Source of the DNA: Vibrio europaeus
GTDB lineage: Bacteria > Pseudomonadota > Gammaproteobacteria > Enterobacterales > Vibrionaceae
DNA: 64,000 nucleotides
Direction: 5' to 3'
Assembly: GCF_001695575.1 (NCBI RefSeq)
Contig: NZ_LUAX01000001.1
Coordinates: 248,001 to 312,000, forward strand
Numbering within the stretch: position 1 is the first letter of the stretch; each line of letters starts with the position of its first letter. Position numbers and translations under genes: made by a program. Under the pieces are notes generated by a model that worked only from the letters and a program-made list of their open reading frames with translations, was not told the DNA's origin and ran no database searches. Below, in pieces: positions 1-9,120 of this stretch.

Positions 1-1554
1 CAAAAGTTAGGTAAAGCTCTTATGCTTCCTATCGCAACGCTTCCAGTTGCGGCGCTCTTACTACGTTTGGGTCAAGGTGACCTATTAGATATTCCATTCA
101 TGGCGCAAGCTGGTGGCGCTATCTTTGGTCAACTTCCACTACTATTCGGTCTAGGTATCGCGATTGGTCTTTCTAAAGACGGTCAAGGTGCCGCAGGTCT
201 AGCGGGTGCGGTTGCTTACTTCGTACTTACAGCGACAGCAACAACAATCAACGCTGACGTTAACATGTCATTCTTCGGTGGTATCATCGCTGGTATTATC
301 GCTGGTCACTCTTACAACGCTTTCCATACTACACGTCTTCCTGAGTGGTTGGCATTCTTCTCTGGCAAACGTCTAGTACCAATCATGGCTGGCCTATTCG
401 CGCTAGTTGCAGGTGCAATCTCTGGCGTTGTATGGCCAACGATCCAAGGCGGTCTTGACGCGCTAGCACACGCAGTTTCTACTTCTGGTGCTATCGGTCA
501 GTTCGTATACGGTACTCTTAACCGTGCACTTATCCCTGTAGGTCTTCACCACGTTCTTAACTCTTACTTCTGGTTCGGTATGGGTACGTGTCAAGAAGTT
601 CTAGTTACTGGCGCTCAAGCTGCTGGTCAAGCACTTCCTGCTCTACAGCAACTTTGTGTAGACCCTGCTTTAGCTAAGACTCTTGTTGCTGGTCAATCTC
701 ACACGTTTGAGTTTGCTAACTCTGTAACTCCAGAAATCACTGCAACAGTGAAAGAAGTAACTGAAACAGTTAAATCTGGTGACCTACACCGTTACTTCGG
801 CGGCGATAAGTCTGCTGGTGTATTCATGAACGGTTTCTTCCCAGTAATGATGTTTGGTCTACCTGGCGCAGCTCTAGCTATGTACCTAGCAGCTCCTGCT
901 GAAAAACGTAGCCAAGTTGGTGGTGCACTATTCTCAGTAGGTTTCTGTTCTTTCCTAACTGGTATCACAGAGCCTCTAGAGTTCATGTTTGTATTCCTTG
1001 CACCTGCGCTATACGCAATGCACGCAGTATTCACAGGTCTATCTCTAGTTGTTGCTAACATGTTTGGTACTCTGCACGGCTTCGGCTTCTCTGCAGGTCT
1101 AATCGACTTCATCCTAAACTGGGGTCTAGCAACTAAGCCGGTAACTCTACTACTAATCGGCCTAGGTTTCGGTGCTCTATACTTCTTCACATTTAGCTTC
1201 GCAATCCGCGCATTCAACCTGAAGTCGCCAGGTCGTGAAGACGATGATGAAGAAACTGCAAGCGCTCCTGCTGGTGAAGCGAAAAACGGCGACCTAGCGC
1301 GTCAATACCTAAAAGCTCTAGGTGGTCACGACAACCTAACTTCAATCGATGCTTGTATCACTCGTCTACGTCTTACTCTTAAAGACCGCTCAGTAGCTGA
1401 CGAAGTTGTACTTAAGAAGCTTGGTGCGAAAGGTGTTGTTAAGCTAGGTGAGAATAACCTTCAAGTTATCCTTGGTCCTCTAGCTGAAATCGTTGCTGGT
1501 GAAATGAAAGCAATCGGTGCTAACGAAGACCTATCTGATGTAAAACTTCCTTAG
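1..1554 (+). CDS. nagE: PTS N-acetylglucosamine transporter EIICB (5' end cut by window)
   Basis: Inner-membrane permease of the phosphotransferase system that imports and phosphorylates N-acetylglucosamine. The frame is open from base 1, so only about the first ten residues are missing. Residues 1 to about 400 form the hydrophobic EIIC domain, with many Gly/Ala-rich membrane segments and the GITEPLEF motif typical of the glucose/GlcNAc family. After an acidic linker comes an EIIB domain with the phosphorylated cysteine in IDACITRLRL at about residue 452 of the visible chain. No EIIA domain follows, so phosphate must come from a separate EIIA protein. This is the usual Vibrio arrangement and differs from the three-domain enterobacterial NagE. 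The assignment to GlcNAc rather than glucose rests on overall likeness to Vibrio NagE and on glnS lying next to it, so the substrate is inferred. A strong terminator follows 27 bases after the stop. Confidence 0.88.
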   Translation, partial: QKLGKALMLPIATLPVAALLLRLGQGDLLDIPFMAQAGGAIFGQLPLLFGLGIAIGLSKDGQGAAGLAGAVAYFVLTATATTINADVNMSFFGGIIAGIIAGHSYNAFHTTRLPEWLAFFSGKRLVPIMAGLFALVAGAISGVVWPTIQGGLDALAHAVSTSGAIGQFVYGTLNRALIPVGLHHVLNSYFWFGMGTCQEVLVTGAQAAGQALPALQQLCVDPALAKTLVAGQSHTFEFANSVTPEITATVKEVTETVKSGDLHRYFGGDKSAGVFMNGFFPVMMFGLPGAALAMYLAAPAEKRSQVGGALFSVGFCSFLTGITEPLEFMFVFLAPALYAMHAVFTGLSLVVANMFGTLHGFGFSAGLIDFILNWGLATKPVTLLLIGLGFGALYFFTFSFAIRAFNLKSPGREDDDEETASAPAGEAKNGDLARQYLKALGGHDNLTSIDACITRLRLTLKDRSVADEVVLKKLGAKGVVKLGENNLQVILGPLAEIVAGEMKAIGANEDLSDVKLP

Positions 1555-1581
1555 TTACGGCACGTAAAGTAAGAAAGTGAT

Positions 1582-1605
1582 GAAAGCCTCCTTCGGGAGG
1601 CTTTC
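1582..1605 (+). terminator. Rho-independent terminator after nagE
   Basis: A perfect 10-bp stem (GAAAGCCTCC with GGAGGCTTTC) is closed by a UUCG tetraloop, 27 bases after the nagE stop. The T tract is short and lies partly in the stem. The rest of the gap up to glnS holds only the glnS promoter region, with a possible -35 TTGACG at 1733-1738. Confidence 0.85.
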
Positions 1606-1800
1606 TTGCGTTTTGAGGGTTTCGAAACTGATCCCTGCTAGCTTATTAACCATACAGAGAAAAAAAAGACGTTTTGCTTCGAGATATTGTTGTGTAATCC
1701 ACCATAATTGTGGATCATTAGACGCTATGTACTTGACGGCCATTTTAATCGTCTAAGTAAGAATTATCTGAACAATACTAAAACAATTGAGGTGCTATAG

Positions 1801-3471
1801 ATGAGTGAAGCTGAGGCTCGTCCATCGAATTTCATTCGCCAAATCATTGATAAAGATTTAGCTGATGGTAAACACACTAGCGTGCATACTCGTTTCCCGC
1901 CAGAGCCAAACGGCTATCTGCATATCGGTCACGCTAAGTCAATTTGCTTAAACTTTGGTATTGCTCAGGACTACCAGGGAAAGTGTAACCTACGTTTTGA
2001 TGACACTAACCCAGAAAAAGAAGACGTTGAATACGTTGAGTCAATTAAGAATGATGTGAGCTGGTTAGGCTTCGAGTGGGATGGTGACGTATGTTATTCA
2101 TCAAACTACTTCGATAAGCTATACGGTTACGCAGTGGAATTAATTAACAAAGGCTTAGCGTACGTTGAAGAGCTAAGTCCTGAGCAGATCCGTGAGTATC
2201 GTGGCACACTTACCGAGCCTGGTAAGCCAAGCCCGTACCGCGATCGCACACCTGAAGAAAACTTAGCGCTATTTGAGAAGATGCGTGCCGGTGGTTTCGA
2301 AGAAGGTAAAGCTTGTCTACGTGCAAAGATTGATCTTGCTTCTTCTTTCATTGTGCTGCGCGATCCTGTTATTTACCGAGTGCGCTTTGCTGAGCACCAC
2401 CAAACGGGTGACAAGTGGTGCATCTACCCAATGTACGACTTTACGCACTGTATTTCGGATGCACTAGAAGGTATTACACACTCACTGTGTACGTTAGAGT
2501 TCCAAGATAACCGTCGTCTTTACGACTGGGTGCTAGAGAACATCACTATTGATTGCCAACCTCACCAGTACGAGTTTAGTCGCCTAAACCTTGAGTACAC
2601 GGTGATGTCTAAGCGTAAGCTGAACCAACTTGTCACTGAGAACCTAGTGAATGGTTGGGACGATCCACGTATGCCGACAATTTCTGGTCTACGTCGTCGT
2701 GGCTTCACGCCTGGTTCTATTCGTGAGTTCTGTAAACGTATTGGTGTAACTAAGCAAGACAACATGATTGAGATGAGTTCTCTTGAGTCTTGCATTCGTG
2801 ATGACCTGAACGAAAACGCACCTCGCGCAATGGCTGTGCTTGATCCGGTTAAGATCGTTATCGAGAACTTCGAAGAAGGCAAAGTAGAGTCTTTGACGGT
2901 AGCCAACCATCCAAACAAACCTGAGATGGGCGAGCGTGAAGTACCGTTCACCCGCGAAGTTTGGATTGAGCGCGAAGACTTCCGCGAAGAAGCGAACAAG
3001 AAGTACAAGCGATTGGTTCTGGGTAAAGAAGTACGCCTACGTGGTGCTTACGTGATCAAAGCAGAGCGTATAGAAAAAGATGCAGAGGGTAACATTACCA
3101 CTATCTTCTGTAGCTACGATGCAGACACGCTAGGTAAGAACCCAGCTGATGGCCGTAAAGTGAAAGGTGTTATTCACTGGGTATCTGCCGATAAAGGTCT
3201 TCCAGCTGAGATTCGCCTATACGATCGTTTGTTCACTGTGCCAAACCCAGCAGCAGCGGATAACTTTGCTGAGACAATCAACCCTGAGTCACTCGTTAAG
3301 CTGAGTGGTTTTGTTGAGCCAAGCCTCGCTCAAGCGCAAGCTGAGAAGGGTTTCCAGTTTGAGCGTATGGGTTACTTCTGTGCGGATATTAAAGACTCTA
3401 AGCCAGAAGCTTTAGTGTTTAACCGCACTGTAGGTCTTCGCGACACTTGGGCGAAAATCGAAGCTAAGTAA
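1801..3471 (+). CDS. glnS: Glutamine--tRNA ligase
   Basis: Cytoplasmic class I aminoacyl-tRNA synthetase that charges tRNA-Gln with glutamine. At 556 residues it matches the length of the bacterial enzyme. The HIGH motif is at residues 41-44, in the context [12 protein letters not shown]. The second ATP-binding signature is VMSKRKL at about 268-274, a normal variant of KMSKS in this enzyme. The C-terminal half is the two-barrel anticodon-binding region. The ATG lies after a weak purine stretch (AATTGAGG) with normal spacing. The gene stands alone, with a terminator on each side. Confidence 0.98.
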   Translation: MSEAEARPSNFIRQIIDKDLADGKHTSVHTRFPPEPNGYLHIGHAKSICLNFGIAQDYQGKCNLRFDDTNPEKEDVEYVESIKNDVSWLGFEWDGDVCYSSNYFDKLYGYAVELINKGLAYVEELSPEQIREYRGTLTEPGKPSPYRDRTPEENLALFEKMRAGGFEEGKACLRAKIDLASSFIVLRDPVIYRVRFAEHHQTGDKWCIYPMYDFTHCISDALEGITHSLCTLEFQDNRRLYDWVLENITIDCQPHQYEFSRLNLEYTVMSKRKLNQLVTENLVNGWDDPRMPTISGLRRRGFTPGSIREFCKRIGVTKQDNMIEMSSLESCIRDDLNENAPRAMAVLDPVKIVIENFEEGKVESLTVANHPNKPEMGEREVPFTREVWIEREDFREEANKKYKRLVLGKEVRLRGAYVIKAERIEKDAEGNITTIFCSYDADTLGKNPADGRKVKGVIHWVSADKGLPAEIRLYDRLFTVPNPAAADNFAETINPESLVKLSGFVEPSLAQAQAEKGFQFERMGYFCADIKDSKPEALVFNRTVGLRDTWAKIEAK

Positions 3472-3493
3472 TCGTCTTACACTCTAGTTTGAA

Positions 3494-3519
3494 AGCCAGT
3501 CCTGTGACTGGCTTTTTTA
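3494..3519 (+). terminator. Terminator after glnS
   Basis: A 7-bp stem (AGCCAGT with ACTGGCT), a six-base loop and a run of T, 22 bases after the glnS stop. Confidence 0.85.
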
Positions 3520-3584
3520 TTGGTGCCAATCAGGATGAATAGGTGACCAGATACTGTGTCTGGTTGGTATCACTAAATAGTGAG

Positions 3585-3617
3585 TAATAAAAAACGCCAG
3601 CTTTTTGGCTGACGTTT
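3585..3617 (-). terminator. Terminator after fur
   Basis: Read on the minus strand, AACGTCAGC pairs with GCTGGCGTT (one G-U pair) across an A-rich loop and runs into a T tract. It lies just downstream of the fur stop. Confidence 0.8.
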
Positions 3618-3640
3618 TAAAGTTGGCTGTGAAGACGAAA

Positions 3641-4090
3641 TTATTTCTTCGACTTATGCGCGTCTGGTTTGTCTTTGCAGCTACCGTCAGCACATTTACC
3701 GTATAGGTATAGGCTGTGGTTAGTCAAAATAACATTGTACTGGGCCGCGATTTCTTTCTGACGCTCTTCAATGATGTCATCAGAAAACTCAATCACTTCA
3801 CCACAATCTAGACACACTAGATGGTCATGATGATGCTGAGTTGACAGTTCAAATACAGACTTGCCGCCTTCAAAGTGGTGGCGAGTTACGATACCTGCAT
3901 CATCAAATTGGTTTAATACGCGGTATACAGTCGCTAGACCAATCTCTTCACCTAGATCAATCAGCTTTTTGTACAGTTCTTCAGCACTGATATGTTGGCA
4001 TTCAGGTTGCTGTAATACTTCTAAAATCTTTAGTCTTGGAAGGGTAACTTTAAGACCAGCATCCTTAAGCGCTTGGTTATTGTCTGACAT
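3641..4090 (-). CDS. fur: Ferric uptake regulator
   Basis: Iron-sensing repressor that binds DNA as a dimer when loaded with Fe2+ and shuts off iron acquisition genes. The N-terminal winged helix covers residues 1-83 (recognition helix near LATVYRVLNQF, 52-62). The metal and dimer region carries HHHDH at 86-90, the CxxC pair C93/C96 and a second pair C133/C138, all at the positions known from E. coli Fur. I chose the start at 4090, which gives 149 residues and the family N-terminus MSDNNQAL. The frame stays open for 18 more codons upstream, but those would overlap the promoter. The gene is a single unit with its own terminator, and a Fur-like box lies over a consensus -10, suggesting autoregulation. 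Confidence 0.98.
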   Translation of the reverse strand: MSDNNQALKDAGLKVTLPRLKILEVLQQPECQHISAEELYKKLIDLGEEIGLATVYRVLNQFDDAGIVTRHHFEGGKSVFELSTQHHHDHLVCLDCGEVIEFSDDIIEERQKEIAAQYNVILTNHSLYLYGKCADGSCKDKPDAHKSKK

Positions 4091-4129
4091 ATACTTTCCT
4101 GTTGATGATCTGCAGTTATTAACAGAATT

Positions 4130-4148
4130 CAATATTCCTATCATTATA
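4130..4148 (-). promoter_or_regulatory. Probable fur promoter with overlapping Fur box
   Basis: On the minus strand the sequence begins TATAATGATA. It carries a perfect -10 hexamer (TATAAT, 4143-4148) and matches the 19-bp Fur consensus GATAATGATAATCATTATC at 12 positions, including nine in a row. It sits 40-58 bases upstream of the fur ATG. The -35 is weak (TTTATT, 17 bases upstream). Autorepression by Fur is inferred from this overlap. Confidence 0.55.
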
Positions 4149-4293
4149 GGGCAGTACTGATAAACAATAAACCACGAACTTCAAAGGGTTACTAGTATTT
4201 TTTTATAAACAAGTGAGAAGTCACTGATAAAGCATGTCAGACCAGTTACAATTGGTTAACAAGTGAGGAAAAATAATCAGTTAAGGACAAGGA

Positions 4294-4797
4294 ATGAATA
4301 AGTCATTGGCTAAAATTTATAAGCCAGGAGTGGTTAAATTTGCCCTCAACTCTTGGCCGCCTTTTTGGGGAGCGGGGATCAAGATACTCTCAATCAGTGA
4401 TGACTTTCGTGAAGTCAAAATGAAACTTAAGCTACGTTGGTGGAATAAAAATGCTAATCGTACCCAATATGGTGGCAGCATCTTCTCACTAACTGACCCG
4501 GTCTATTCTTTGATGTTGATGGGAATCTTAGGTGAACGCTACTACGTCTGGGACAAGGAAGCGAGCATCAACTTTATCAAGCCGGGGCAAAGTGATCTGT
4601 TTGCTGAATTTTGTGTCACTCAAGATCAGCTTGAAGATATTTTAAGGCAGACGGCTGATGGAGATAAATGTTTCCCAGAGTTCATTATTTATGTCAAAGA
4701 CAAACGAGGCAATGTGGTGTCAGAGGTGCAGCGCAAACTCTATGTACGTAAAAAACCTCAATTTAGAGAAGAGGATGCAGAGGAACAAACGGCATAA
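4294..4797 (+). CDS. DUF4442 hotdog-fold protein, possible thioesterase
   Basis: A 167-residue soluble protein resembling the DUF4442 family, which shares the hotdog fold of acyl-CoA thioesterases. Visible family-like stretches are YGGSIFSLTDPVYSLMLM near residues 66-83, where the hotdog central helix would lie, and the strand INFIKPGQSDLFAEF. There is no signal peptide. The ATG follows GGACAAGGA at good spacing. It stands between fur and fldA and converges on fldA across a shared bidirectional terminator. The substrate is unknown, and the thioesterase activity is inferred from fold family only. Confidence 0.75.
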   Translation: MNKSLAKIYKPGVVKFALNSWPPFWGAGIKILSISDDFREVKMKLKLRWWNKNANRTQYGGSIFSLTDPVYSLMLMGILGERYYVWDKEASINFIKPGQSDLFAEFCVTQDQLEDILRQTADGDKCFPEFIIYVKDKRGNVVSEVQRKLYVRKKPQFREEDAEEQTA

Positions 4798-4822
4798 AAA
4801 AACCTCCGTAGCGGAGGTTTCT
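4795..4822. terminator. Bidirectional terminator between DUF4442 gene and fldA
   Basis: The stem AACCTCCG/CGGAGGTT (4801-4819) is flanked by an A tract on the left and a T tract on the right, so it can end both convergent transcripts. Confidence 0.85.
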
Positions 4823-4838
4823 TAATTTGGCGAAGAGA

Positions 4839-5372
4839 TTAGTCTTCTAGCTCTGCTAGGCACATCTCTTCGTGAATCTGCTTACACCAGCTGTTCACGC
4901 GCTCTTCTGTTAGCTCTGGCTGGCGGTCTTCATCGATACATAGACCCACGAATTGGCTCTCATCGCCTTCAACTAGACCTTTAGATGCTTCGAACTCATA
5001 GCCTTCAGTTGAAGTGTAGCCAAGGATAGTGCCGCCTTTAGCTTCAACGATATCACGTACTGTGCCCATAGCGTCACAGAAGTACTCTGCGTAGTCTTCT
5101 TGATCACCACAGCCAAAGATTGCGACTAGCTTAGTCGAAAAATCGATTTGCTCTAGTTCAGGGAAGAAATCATCCCAGTCACATTGTGCTTCGCCGTAGT
5201 ACCAAGTTGGGATACCAAGAAGCAGAAGATCGAAGTTATCAATATCTTCTTTGCTGCTTTTAGCGATATCTTGAACGTGAACCAGTTGTTTACCTAGTTG
5301 CTTTTGAATCATCTTTGCAACAGCTTCAGTGTTACCTGTGTCGCTACCAAAGAAGATGCCTACACTTGCCAT
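4839..5372 (-). CDS. fldA: Flavodoxin 1
   Basis: Small FMN-binding electron carrier that reduces enzymes such as pyruvate-formate lyase activase, biotin synthase and the IspG/IspH steps of isoprenoid synthesis. At 177 residues it is a long-chain flavodoxin. The phosphate-binding loop is FGSDTGNTEAVA at 8-19. The FMN-stacking loops appear as GIPTWYYGE near 54-62 and GCGDQEDYAEYF near 87-98. The C-terminus is acidic, as usual. It lies upstream of a terminator shared with the DUF4442 gene. The neighbouring fur gene is a common companion of fldA in gamma-proteobacteria. Confidence 0.97.
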   Translation of the reverse strand: MASVGIFFGSDTGNTEAVAKMIQKQLGKQLVHVQDIAKSSKEDIDNFDLLLLGIPTWYYGEAQCDWDDFFPELEQIDFSTKLVAIFGCGDQEDYAEYFCDAMGTVRDIVEAKGGTILGYTSTEGYEFEASKGLVEGDESQFVGLCIDEDRQPELTEERVNSWCKQIHEEMCLAELED

Positions 5373-5416
5373 AGATTCGTTACCTTTACTAATTTCTGTT
5401 GTGGGCTCGGTTGATA

Positions 5417-5638
5417 TCAGCCGATACCACCACCTTCCCAGCTAAGCTGAATAATGCCTTTGGCGATAAACCCAGCACAGCCAAGGAATAGGACTAACCA
5501 TACAATGCGACGACCGAAAGGGGGAACATTACCCGCTTTTAAGACATCTTTTATCGCCATACCGATAAAGAAAAAGATAGACGCGAAAAGCAGATCGAGA
5601 CCAATTGACTCGAGCATGTTCATGTAGTCGTAGAGCAT
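5417..5638 (-). CDS. DUF2788 small membrane protein
   Basis: A 73-residue protein with two predicted membrane helices, roughly residues 13-31 and 44-64, joined by a short basic loop (KAGNVPPFGRR). It resembles the DUF2788 family of small inner-membrane proteins found beside ybfF and fldA in Vibrio. An AAAGGGA ribosome site precedes the ATG. It lies between ybfF (start side) and fldA on the same strand with about 45 bases to fldA, so co-transcription is likely. Function unknown. Confidence 0.8.
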   Translation of the reverse strand: MLYDYMNMLESIGLDLLFASIFFFIGMAIKDVLKAGNVPPFGRRIVWLVLFLGCAGFIAKGIIQLSWEGGGIG

Positions 5639-5731
5639 GGAATCCCTTTATGCCAAATTACTTGCGCCGCACTATACCACTGTTACTGAATAAAGTTAAC
5701 GGGCATAGTACAACTGATCTCTCATTCTGTT

Positions 5732-6496
5732 TTAAGCGATGAACTTGCGAATAGCACGTATCACTTCAGCCGGCTTTTCGGCATGCAACCAATGCCCAGT
5801 ATTGGCGATAACATGCGCTTTGGCATTACTGAACTGCTGTTGAACTTGACCTTGGTGCTCTGCGGTTAAGTAATCTGAATCGCCACCTTTGATAAACAAG
5901 GTAGGCGTCGAAATTGTTTCAATAGTTTGCCAACCAAGAATCTCCCAGTAGTTGTCCCACAAGCTTTCGACATTAAAGCGCCAAGCCAAATGTTCACCTG
6001 TGTTGTACAAAGATTTACCGAGAAACTGGCGAACACCTTCTAGTTCGATATGCTCGGCCAAAATGTTTAGCGCTTGCTTACGCTGAGTTGGCTTTTGTTC
6101 GATGACGGCTTTGAGTCCATTGAATACATTGTCATGTCGACTTTTTGTGTAGCGAACAGGTGCCATATCCAAAACAAGCAGTTTATGCATCTGATCTTGG
6201 GCAATTTCTGCCAATTTCATTGCGACTTTGCCACCCATGGAGTGGCCGACCACAGTGTAGTTAGAAAGATTTAGGTGTTGCAGCAGTGCATAGACATCTT
6301 GCGCCATTAATGGATAGCTATGTTCACCACTCTGAAAGGAGAGGCCATGGTTGCGCAGGTCAATACTCAGTACTTGATGATCCTCTTTTAGATCGCGAGC
6401 AAGTAAACCTAAGTTGTCTAAATTACCAAACAACCCATGGATCAATACAATGGTGTGACCCTCACCTTCGAGTTTGTAGTTGAGCAGATGTGACAT
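5732..6496 (-). CDS. ybfF: Alpha/beta-hydrolase esterase YbfF
   Basis: Cytoplasmic esterase of the alpha/beta-hydrolase fold, 254 residues. The oxyanion HG motif is at 20-21 (LIHGLFGN), the nucleophile is Ser86 in GHSMGGK, and the catalytic His is in NTGHWLHAEKP near the C-terminus. E. coli YbfF is an esterase active on short acyl esters and on acyl-CoA; the natural substrate is uncertain. As in E. coli it lies back to back with seqA, with 92 bases between the two starts, a space that must hold both promoters. Confidence 0.9.
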   Translation of the reverse strand: MSHLLNYKLEGEGHTIVLIHGLFGNLDNLGLLARDLKEDHQVLSIDLRNHGLSFQSGEHSYPLMAQDVYALLQHLNLSNYTVVGHSMGGKVAMKLAEIAQDQMHKLLVLDMAPVRYTKSRHDNVFNGLKAVIEQKPTQRKQALNILAEHIELEGVRQFLGKSLYNTGEHLAWRFNVESLWDNYWEILGWQTIETISTPTLFIKGGDSDYLTAEHQGQVQQQFSNAKAHVIANTGHWLHAEKPAEVIRAIRKFIA

Positions 6497-6588
6497 TTTA
6501 TTCTATTCGTGACAGGTAAACCGTAGAGTCTCTTTAAAGATCTCGCTATAATCCCCCAGAGTTTAAACATAGAGATTGTGAAAAGCGA

Positions 6589-7128
6589 ATGAAAACAATT
6601 GAGGTTGATGAGGATCTATACCGTTACATCGCAAGTCAAACCCAGCATATTGGTGAGAGTGCTTCGGACATTTTACGTCGTCTTTTGATGACTGAAGGTC
6701 AAGCTCCTGTTGCCAAGCCGCAGGTTGTGGCGCAACCAAAGGGTGTAGTGGTTAGCAAAGATGCAATAAAAGAAGAAACAGTAGATAGCGTTAAAGAGAT
6801 GCGATCATTGCTTATCTCTGACGAGTTTGCTGGTCTTAAGAAAGCGATTGACCGCTTTATGTTGGTTCTAGCAACGCTGCATCGCATTAACCCGAGTGAC
6901 TTTTCTGAAGCAACCCAGGTTAAAGGTCGTAAGCGTGTTTACTTTGCTGATAATGAGCAAACACTACTTGCAAACGGTAACACGACTAAGCCGAAATCAA
7001 TCCCAGGTTCACCATTTTGGGTCATCACTAATAATAACACTAGCCGCAAGAGGCAGATGGTTGACCAACTGATGGCGAGAATGAATTTCCCATCAGACCT
7101 GATTGAGAAAGTGACAAACTCAATCTAG
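6589..7128 (+). CDS. seqA: Negative modulator of initiation of replication SeqA
   Basis: Binds hemimethylated GATC sites after replication and sequesters the origin and newly copied DNA. The N-terminal oligomerisation domain is residues 1-40 (MKTIEVDEDLYRYIASQT), followed by a variable linker, then the DNA-binding domain from about 115 to the end, with NNNTSRKRQMVDQLM near 145-160 containing the Asn/Arg residues that read the GATC. 179 residues, normal for the family. It sits just upstream of pgm on the same strand, as in E. coli, but a strong hairpin separates them here. Confidence 0.97.
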   Translation: MKTIEVDEDLYRYIASQTQHIGESASDILRRLLMTEGQAPVAKPQVVAQPKGVVVSKDAIKEETVDSVKEMRSLLISDEFAGLKKAIDRFMLVLATLHRINPSDFSEATQVKGRKRVYFADNEQTLLANGNTTKPKSIPGSPFWVITNNNTSRKRQMVDQLMARMNFPSDLIEKVTNSI

Positions 7129-7141
7129 AGAATTCTGATAG

Positions 7142-7187
7142 AAACCTCATAATGCACAACTCAGTTAACGTATTATGAGGTTTTTTT
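7142..7187 (+). terminator. Terminator between seqA and pgm
   Basis: An 11-bp stem (AACCTCATAAT with ATTATGAGGTT) enclosing about 18 bases and followed by seven T residues. It lies 15 bases after seqA and only about 30 bases before the pgm ATG, so pgm either uses read-through or starts within this short gap. Confidence 0.8.
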
Positions 7188-7218
7188 ATTTCTACATATT
7201 TTTAAGAAAGGATGTCAA

Positions 7219-8865
7219 ATGGCTATGCACCCACGAGCGGGACAAAAAGCTCAACAGCAAGACCTGCATAATATTCCAGCCCTCGTTGCCAATTATTTTC
7301 TTCTCCAACCTGACTCTTCGAATCCTGACCACAAAGTTGAATTTGGTACATCTGGTCACCGCGGTAGTTCAGACAAGTCTACGTTCAATGAGCACCATAT
7401 TTTGGCGATTGCTCAAGCCGTTGCGGAAGTTCGTGCGGAAAAAGGCACAACAGGCCCACTGTTTGTTGGTAAAGATACTCATGCGCTATCTGAGCCGGCA
7501 TTTTCAACAGTTGTAGAAGTGCTCGTGGCTAATGGTGTGCAAGTGATTGTGCAACAAGATAACGGGTACACGCCAACGCCGGGTGTTTCTCACGCTATTT
7601 TGACTTACAACCTGAAACATCAAGCCAAAGCAGACGGCATTGTGATCACGCCGTCTCATAACCCACCGCAAGATGGTGGTATTAAGTACAACCCAACTCA
7701 TGGCGGCCCTGCGGAAGGTGAATTGACACAAGCGATTCAAGACCGTGCAAATGTACTTATCGCTGAAGGTTTGCAAGGCGTTAAACGTATGCCGTTAGGT
7801 GAAGCCAAAGCTTCAGAACTGTTCATCGAGCAAGATCTTGTTAAGCCGTACATTGATGACTTAGTAAATGTCATTGATATGGAAGCGATTCAAAAAGCAA
7901 ACCTAAAAATTGGAGTAGACCCACTTGGTGGCAGCGGTATCGACTACTGGCGTCAAATCGGCTCAGCTTACAATCTAGATCTGACCTTGGTTAGCGAAGC
8001 GATTGACCCATCATTCCAGTTTATGTCGTTAGATAAAGACGGCGTGGTTCGTATGGACTGTTCATCGCCTTACGCAATGGCGGGTCTGTTAGCGCTAAAA
8101 GATGAATATGATCTGGCGTTTGGTAACGACCCAGACTACGACCGCCATGGTATTGTTACGCCAAAAGGCCTGATGAACCCAAACCACTTCCTAGCTGTAT
8201 GTATCGATTACCTATACCGTCATCGCGAAGGGTGGGGTAAAGACGTTGCCGTTGGTAAAACACTAGTATCAAGCGCACTAATTGACCGTGTAGTTGCCGA
8301 CCTTGGTCGCGAACTATGTGAAGTGCCTGTTGGCTTTAAATGGTTTGTTGATGGCCTGTATGAAGGTAAATTTGGTTTTGGTGGCGAAGAGTCAGCAGGG
8401 GCATCTTTCCTACGTAAAGATGGTACGCCTTGGTCTACCGATAAAGATGGCATCATTTTATGTCTTCTTGCTGCCGAAATTACAGCAGTCACTGGTAAGA
8501 ACCCTCAAGAATACTACGAAGAGCTCGCAGCGAAACATGGCGCATCGGAATACAACCGTATTCAAGCTGTGGCAAATGGTCCGCAAAAAGACGTGCTTAA
8601 GAAACTGTCTGCCGAAATGGTGACAGCGGAAACGTTAGCAGGCGAAGCGATCACTGCACGTTTGACGCATGCTCCGGGTAATGGAGCGGCAATCGGCGGT
8701 CTGAAAGTGACGACTGAAAACGGTTGGTTTGCAGCTCGCCCATCTGGCACTGAGGATATCTACAAGATCTACTGTGAGAGCTTTAAAGGTGAAGAGCATT
8801 TGAAGCAGATCGAAGCAGAAGCACAAGAGATCGTGAATCAAGTATTTGCTGACGCAGGTCTTTAA
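7219..8865 (+). CDS. pgm: Phosphoglucomutase (alpha-D-glucose-1-phosphate specific)
   Basis: Interconverts glucose 1-phosphate and glucose 6-phosphate, linking glycolysis to glycogen, LPS and UDP-glucose synthesis. 548 residues. The phosphoserine is Ser146 in [12 protein letters not shown], the magnesium loop is [10 protein letters not shown], the sugar-binding loop is [10 protein letters not shown] and the phosphate-binding loop near the C-terminus is [12 protein letters not shown]. An AAGAAAGGATG ribosome site precedes the ATG. It follows seqA, as in E. coli. Confidence 0.97.
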   Translation: MAMHPRAGQKAQQQDLHNIPALVANYFLLQPDSSNPDHKVEFGTSGHRGSSDKSTFNEHHILAIAQAVAEVRAEKGTTGPLFVGKDTHALSEPAFSTVVEVLVANGVQVIVQQDNGYTPTPGVSHAILTYNLKHQAKADGIVITPSHNPPQDGGIKYNPTHGGPAEGELTQAIQDRANVLIAEGLQGVKRMPLGEAKASELFIEQDLVKPYIDDLVNVIDMEAIQKANLKIGVDPLGGSGIDYWRQIGSAYNLDLTLVSEAIDPSFQFMSLDKDGVVRMDCSSPYAMAGLLALKDEYDLAFGNDPDYDRHGIVTPKGLMNPNHFLAVCIDYLYRHREGWGKDVAVGKTLVSSALIDRVVADLGRELCEVPVGFKWFVDGLYEGKFGFGGEESAGASFLRKDGTPWSTDKDGIILCLLAAEITAVTGKNPQEYYEELAAKHGASEYNRIQAVANGPQKDVLKKLSAEMVTAETLAGEAITARLTHAPGNGAAIGGLKVTTENGWFAARPSGTEDIYKIYCESFKGEEHLKQIEAEAQEIVNQVFADAGL

Positions 8866-8890
8866 TTCCGACTACTAAGTGTAGTATCAA

Positions 8891-8917
8891 GGGCTGACTG
8901 TTTGTCAGCCCTTTTTT
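8891..8917 (+). terminator. Terminator after pgm
   Basis: The perfect 8-bp stem GGGCTGAC/GTCAGCCC is followed by six T residues, 25 bases after the pgm stop. The composite repeat starts 13 bases further on. Confidence 0.9.
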
Positions 8918-8930
8918 GTAGTAGAGAACT

Positions 8931-9108
8931 GGAACGGACTTCGTCCTATGGAGAGCAGGAACGCTGCGCTATGGAAAGCGGGATTGGGCTTCGCCCTGCT
9001 GGAGATCGAGAATTGACTACTAAACTATGGCGGAGCGATTTTAGTTATCCAGTTATCCAGTTATCCAGTTATCCAGTTATCCAGTTATCCATAGGACGAA
9101 GTCCGTTC
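8931..9108. repeat. Composite intergenic repeat, copy 1
   Basis: A 178-bp block between the pgm terminator and the end of the DUF1853 gene. In order it contains GGAACGGACTTCGTCC (8931-8946, a small GGAC/GTCC hairpin), GGAACGCTGCGCT (8958-8970), GGGCTTCGCCCTGCT (8986-9000, another hairpin), an AT-rich spacer, an octamer array (9045-9090) and TAGGACGAAGTCCGTTC (9092-9108), the inverse of the first motif. The same modules in the same order occur at 10762-11043. No coding function is apparent. Confidence 0.8.
9045..9090. repeat. Octamer tandem array, unit TTATCCAG
   Basis: Five perfect copies of TTATCCAG plus a truncated sixth (TTATCC). It is a sequence variant of the arrays at 10930 (TTCTCCAG) and 22487 (CTCTCCAG). 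Confidence 0.95.
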
Positions 9109-9120
9109 TCGCTTCCCGTC

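Noticed and set aside
1555..1743. A 62-codon minus-strand frame between nagE and glnS.
   Set aside because: It covers the nagE terminator and the glnS promoter region and shows no family likeness.
7175..7516. A plus-strand frame at the start of pgm.
   Set aside because: It lies in a different frame over pgm coding sequence and starts inside a terminator.
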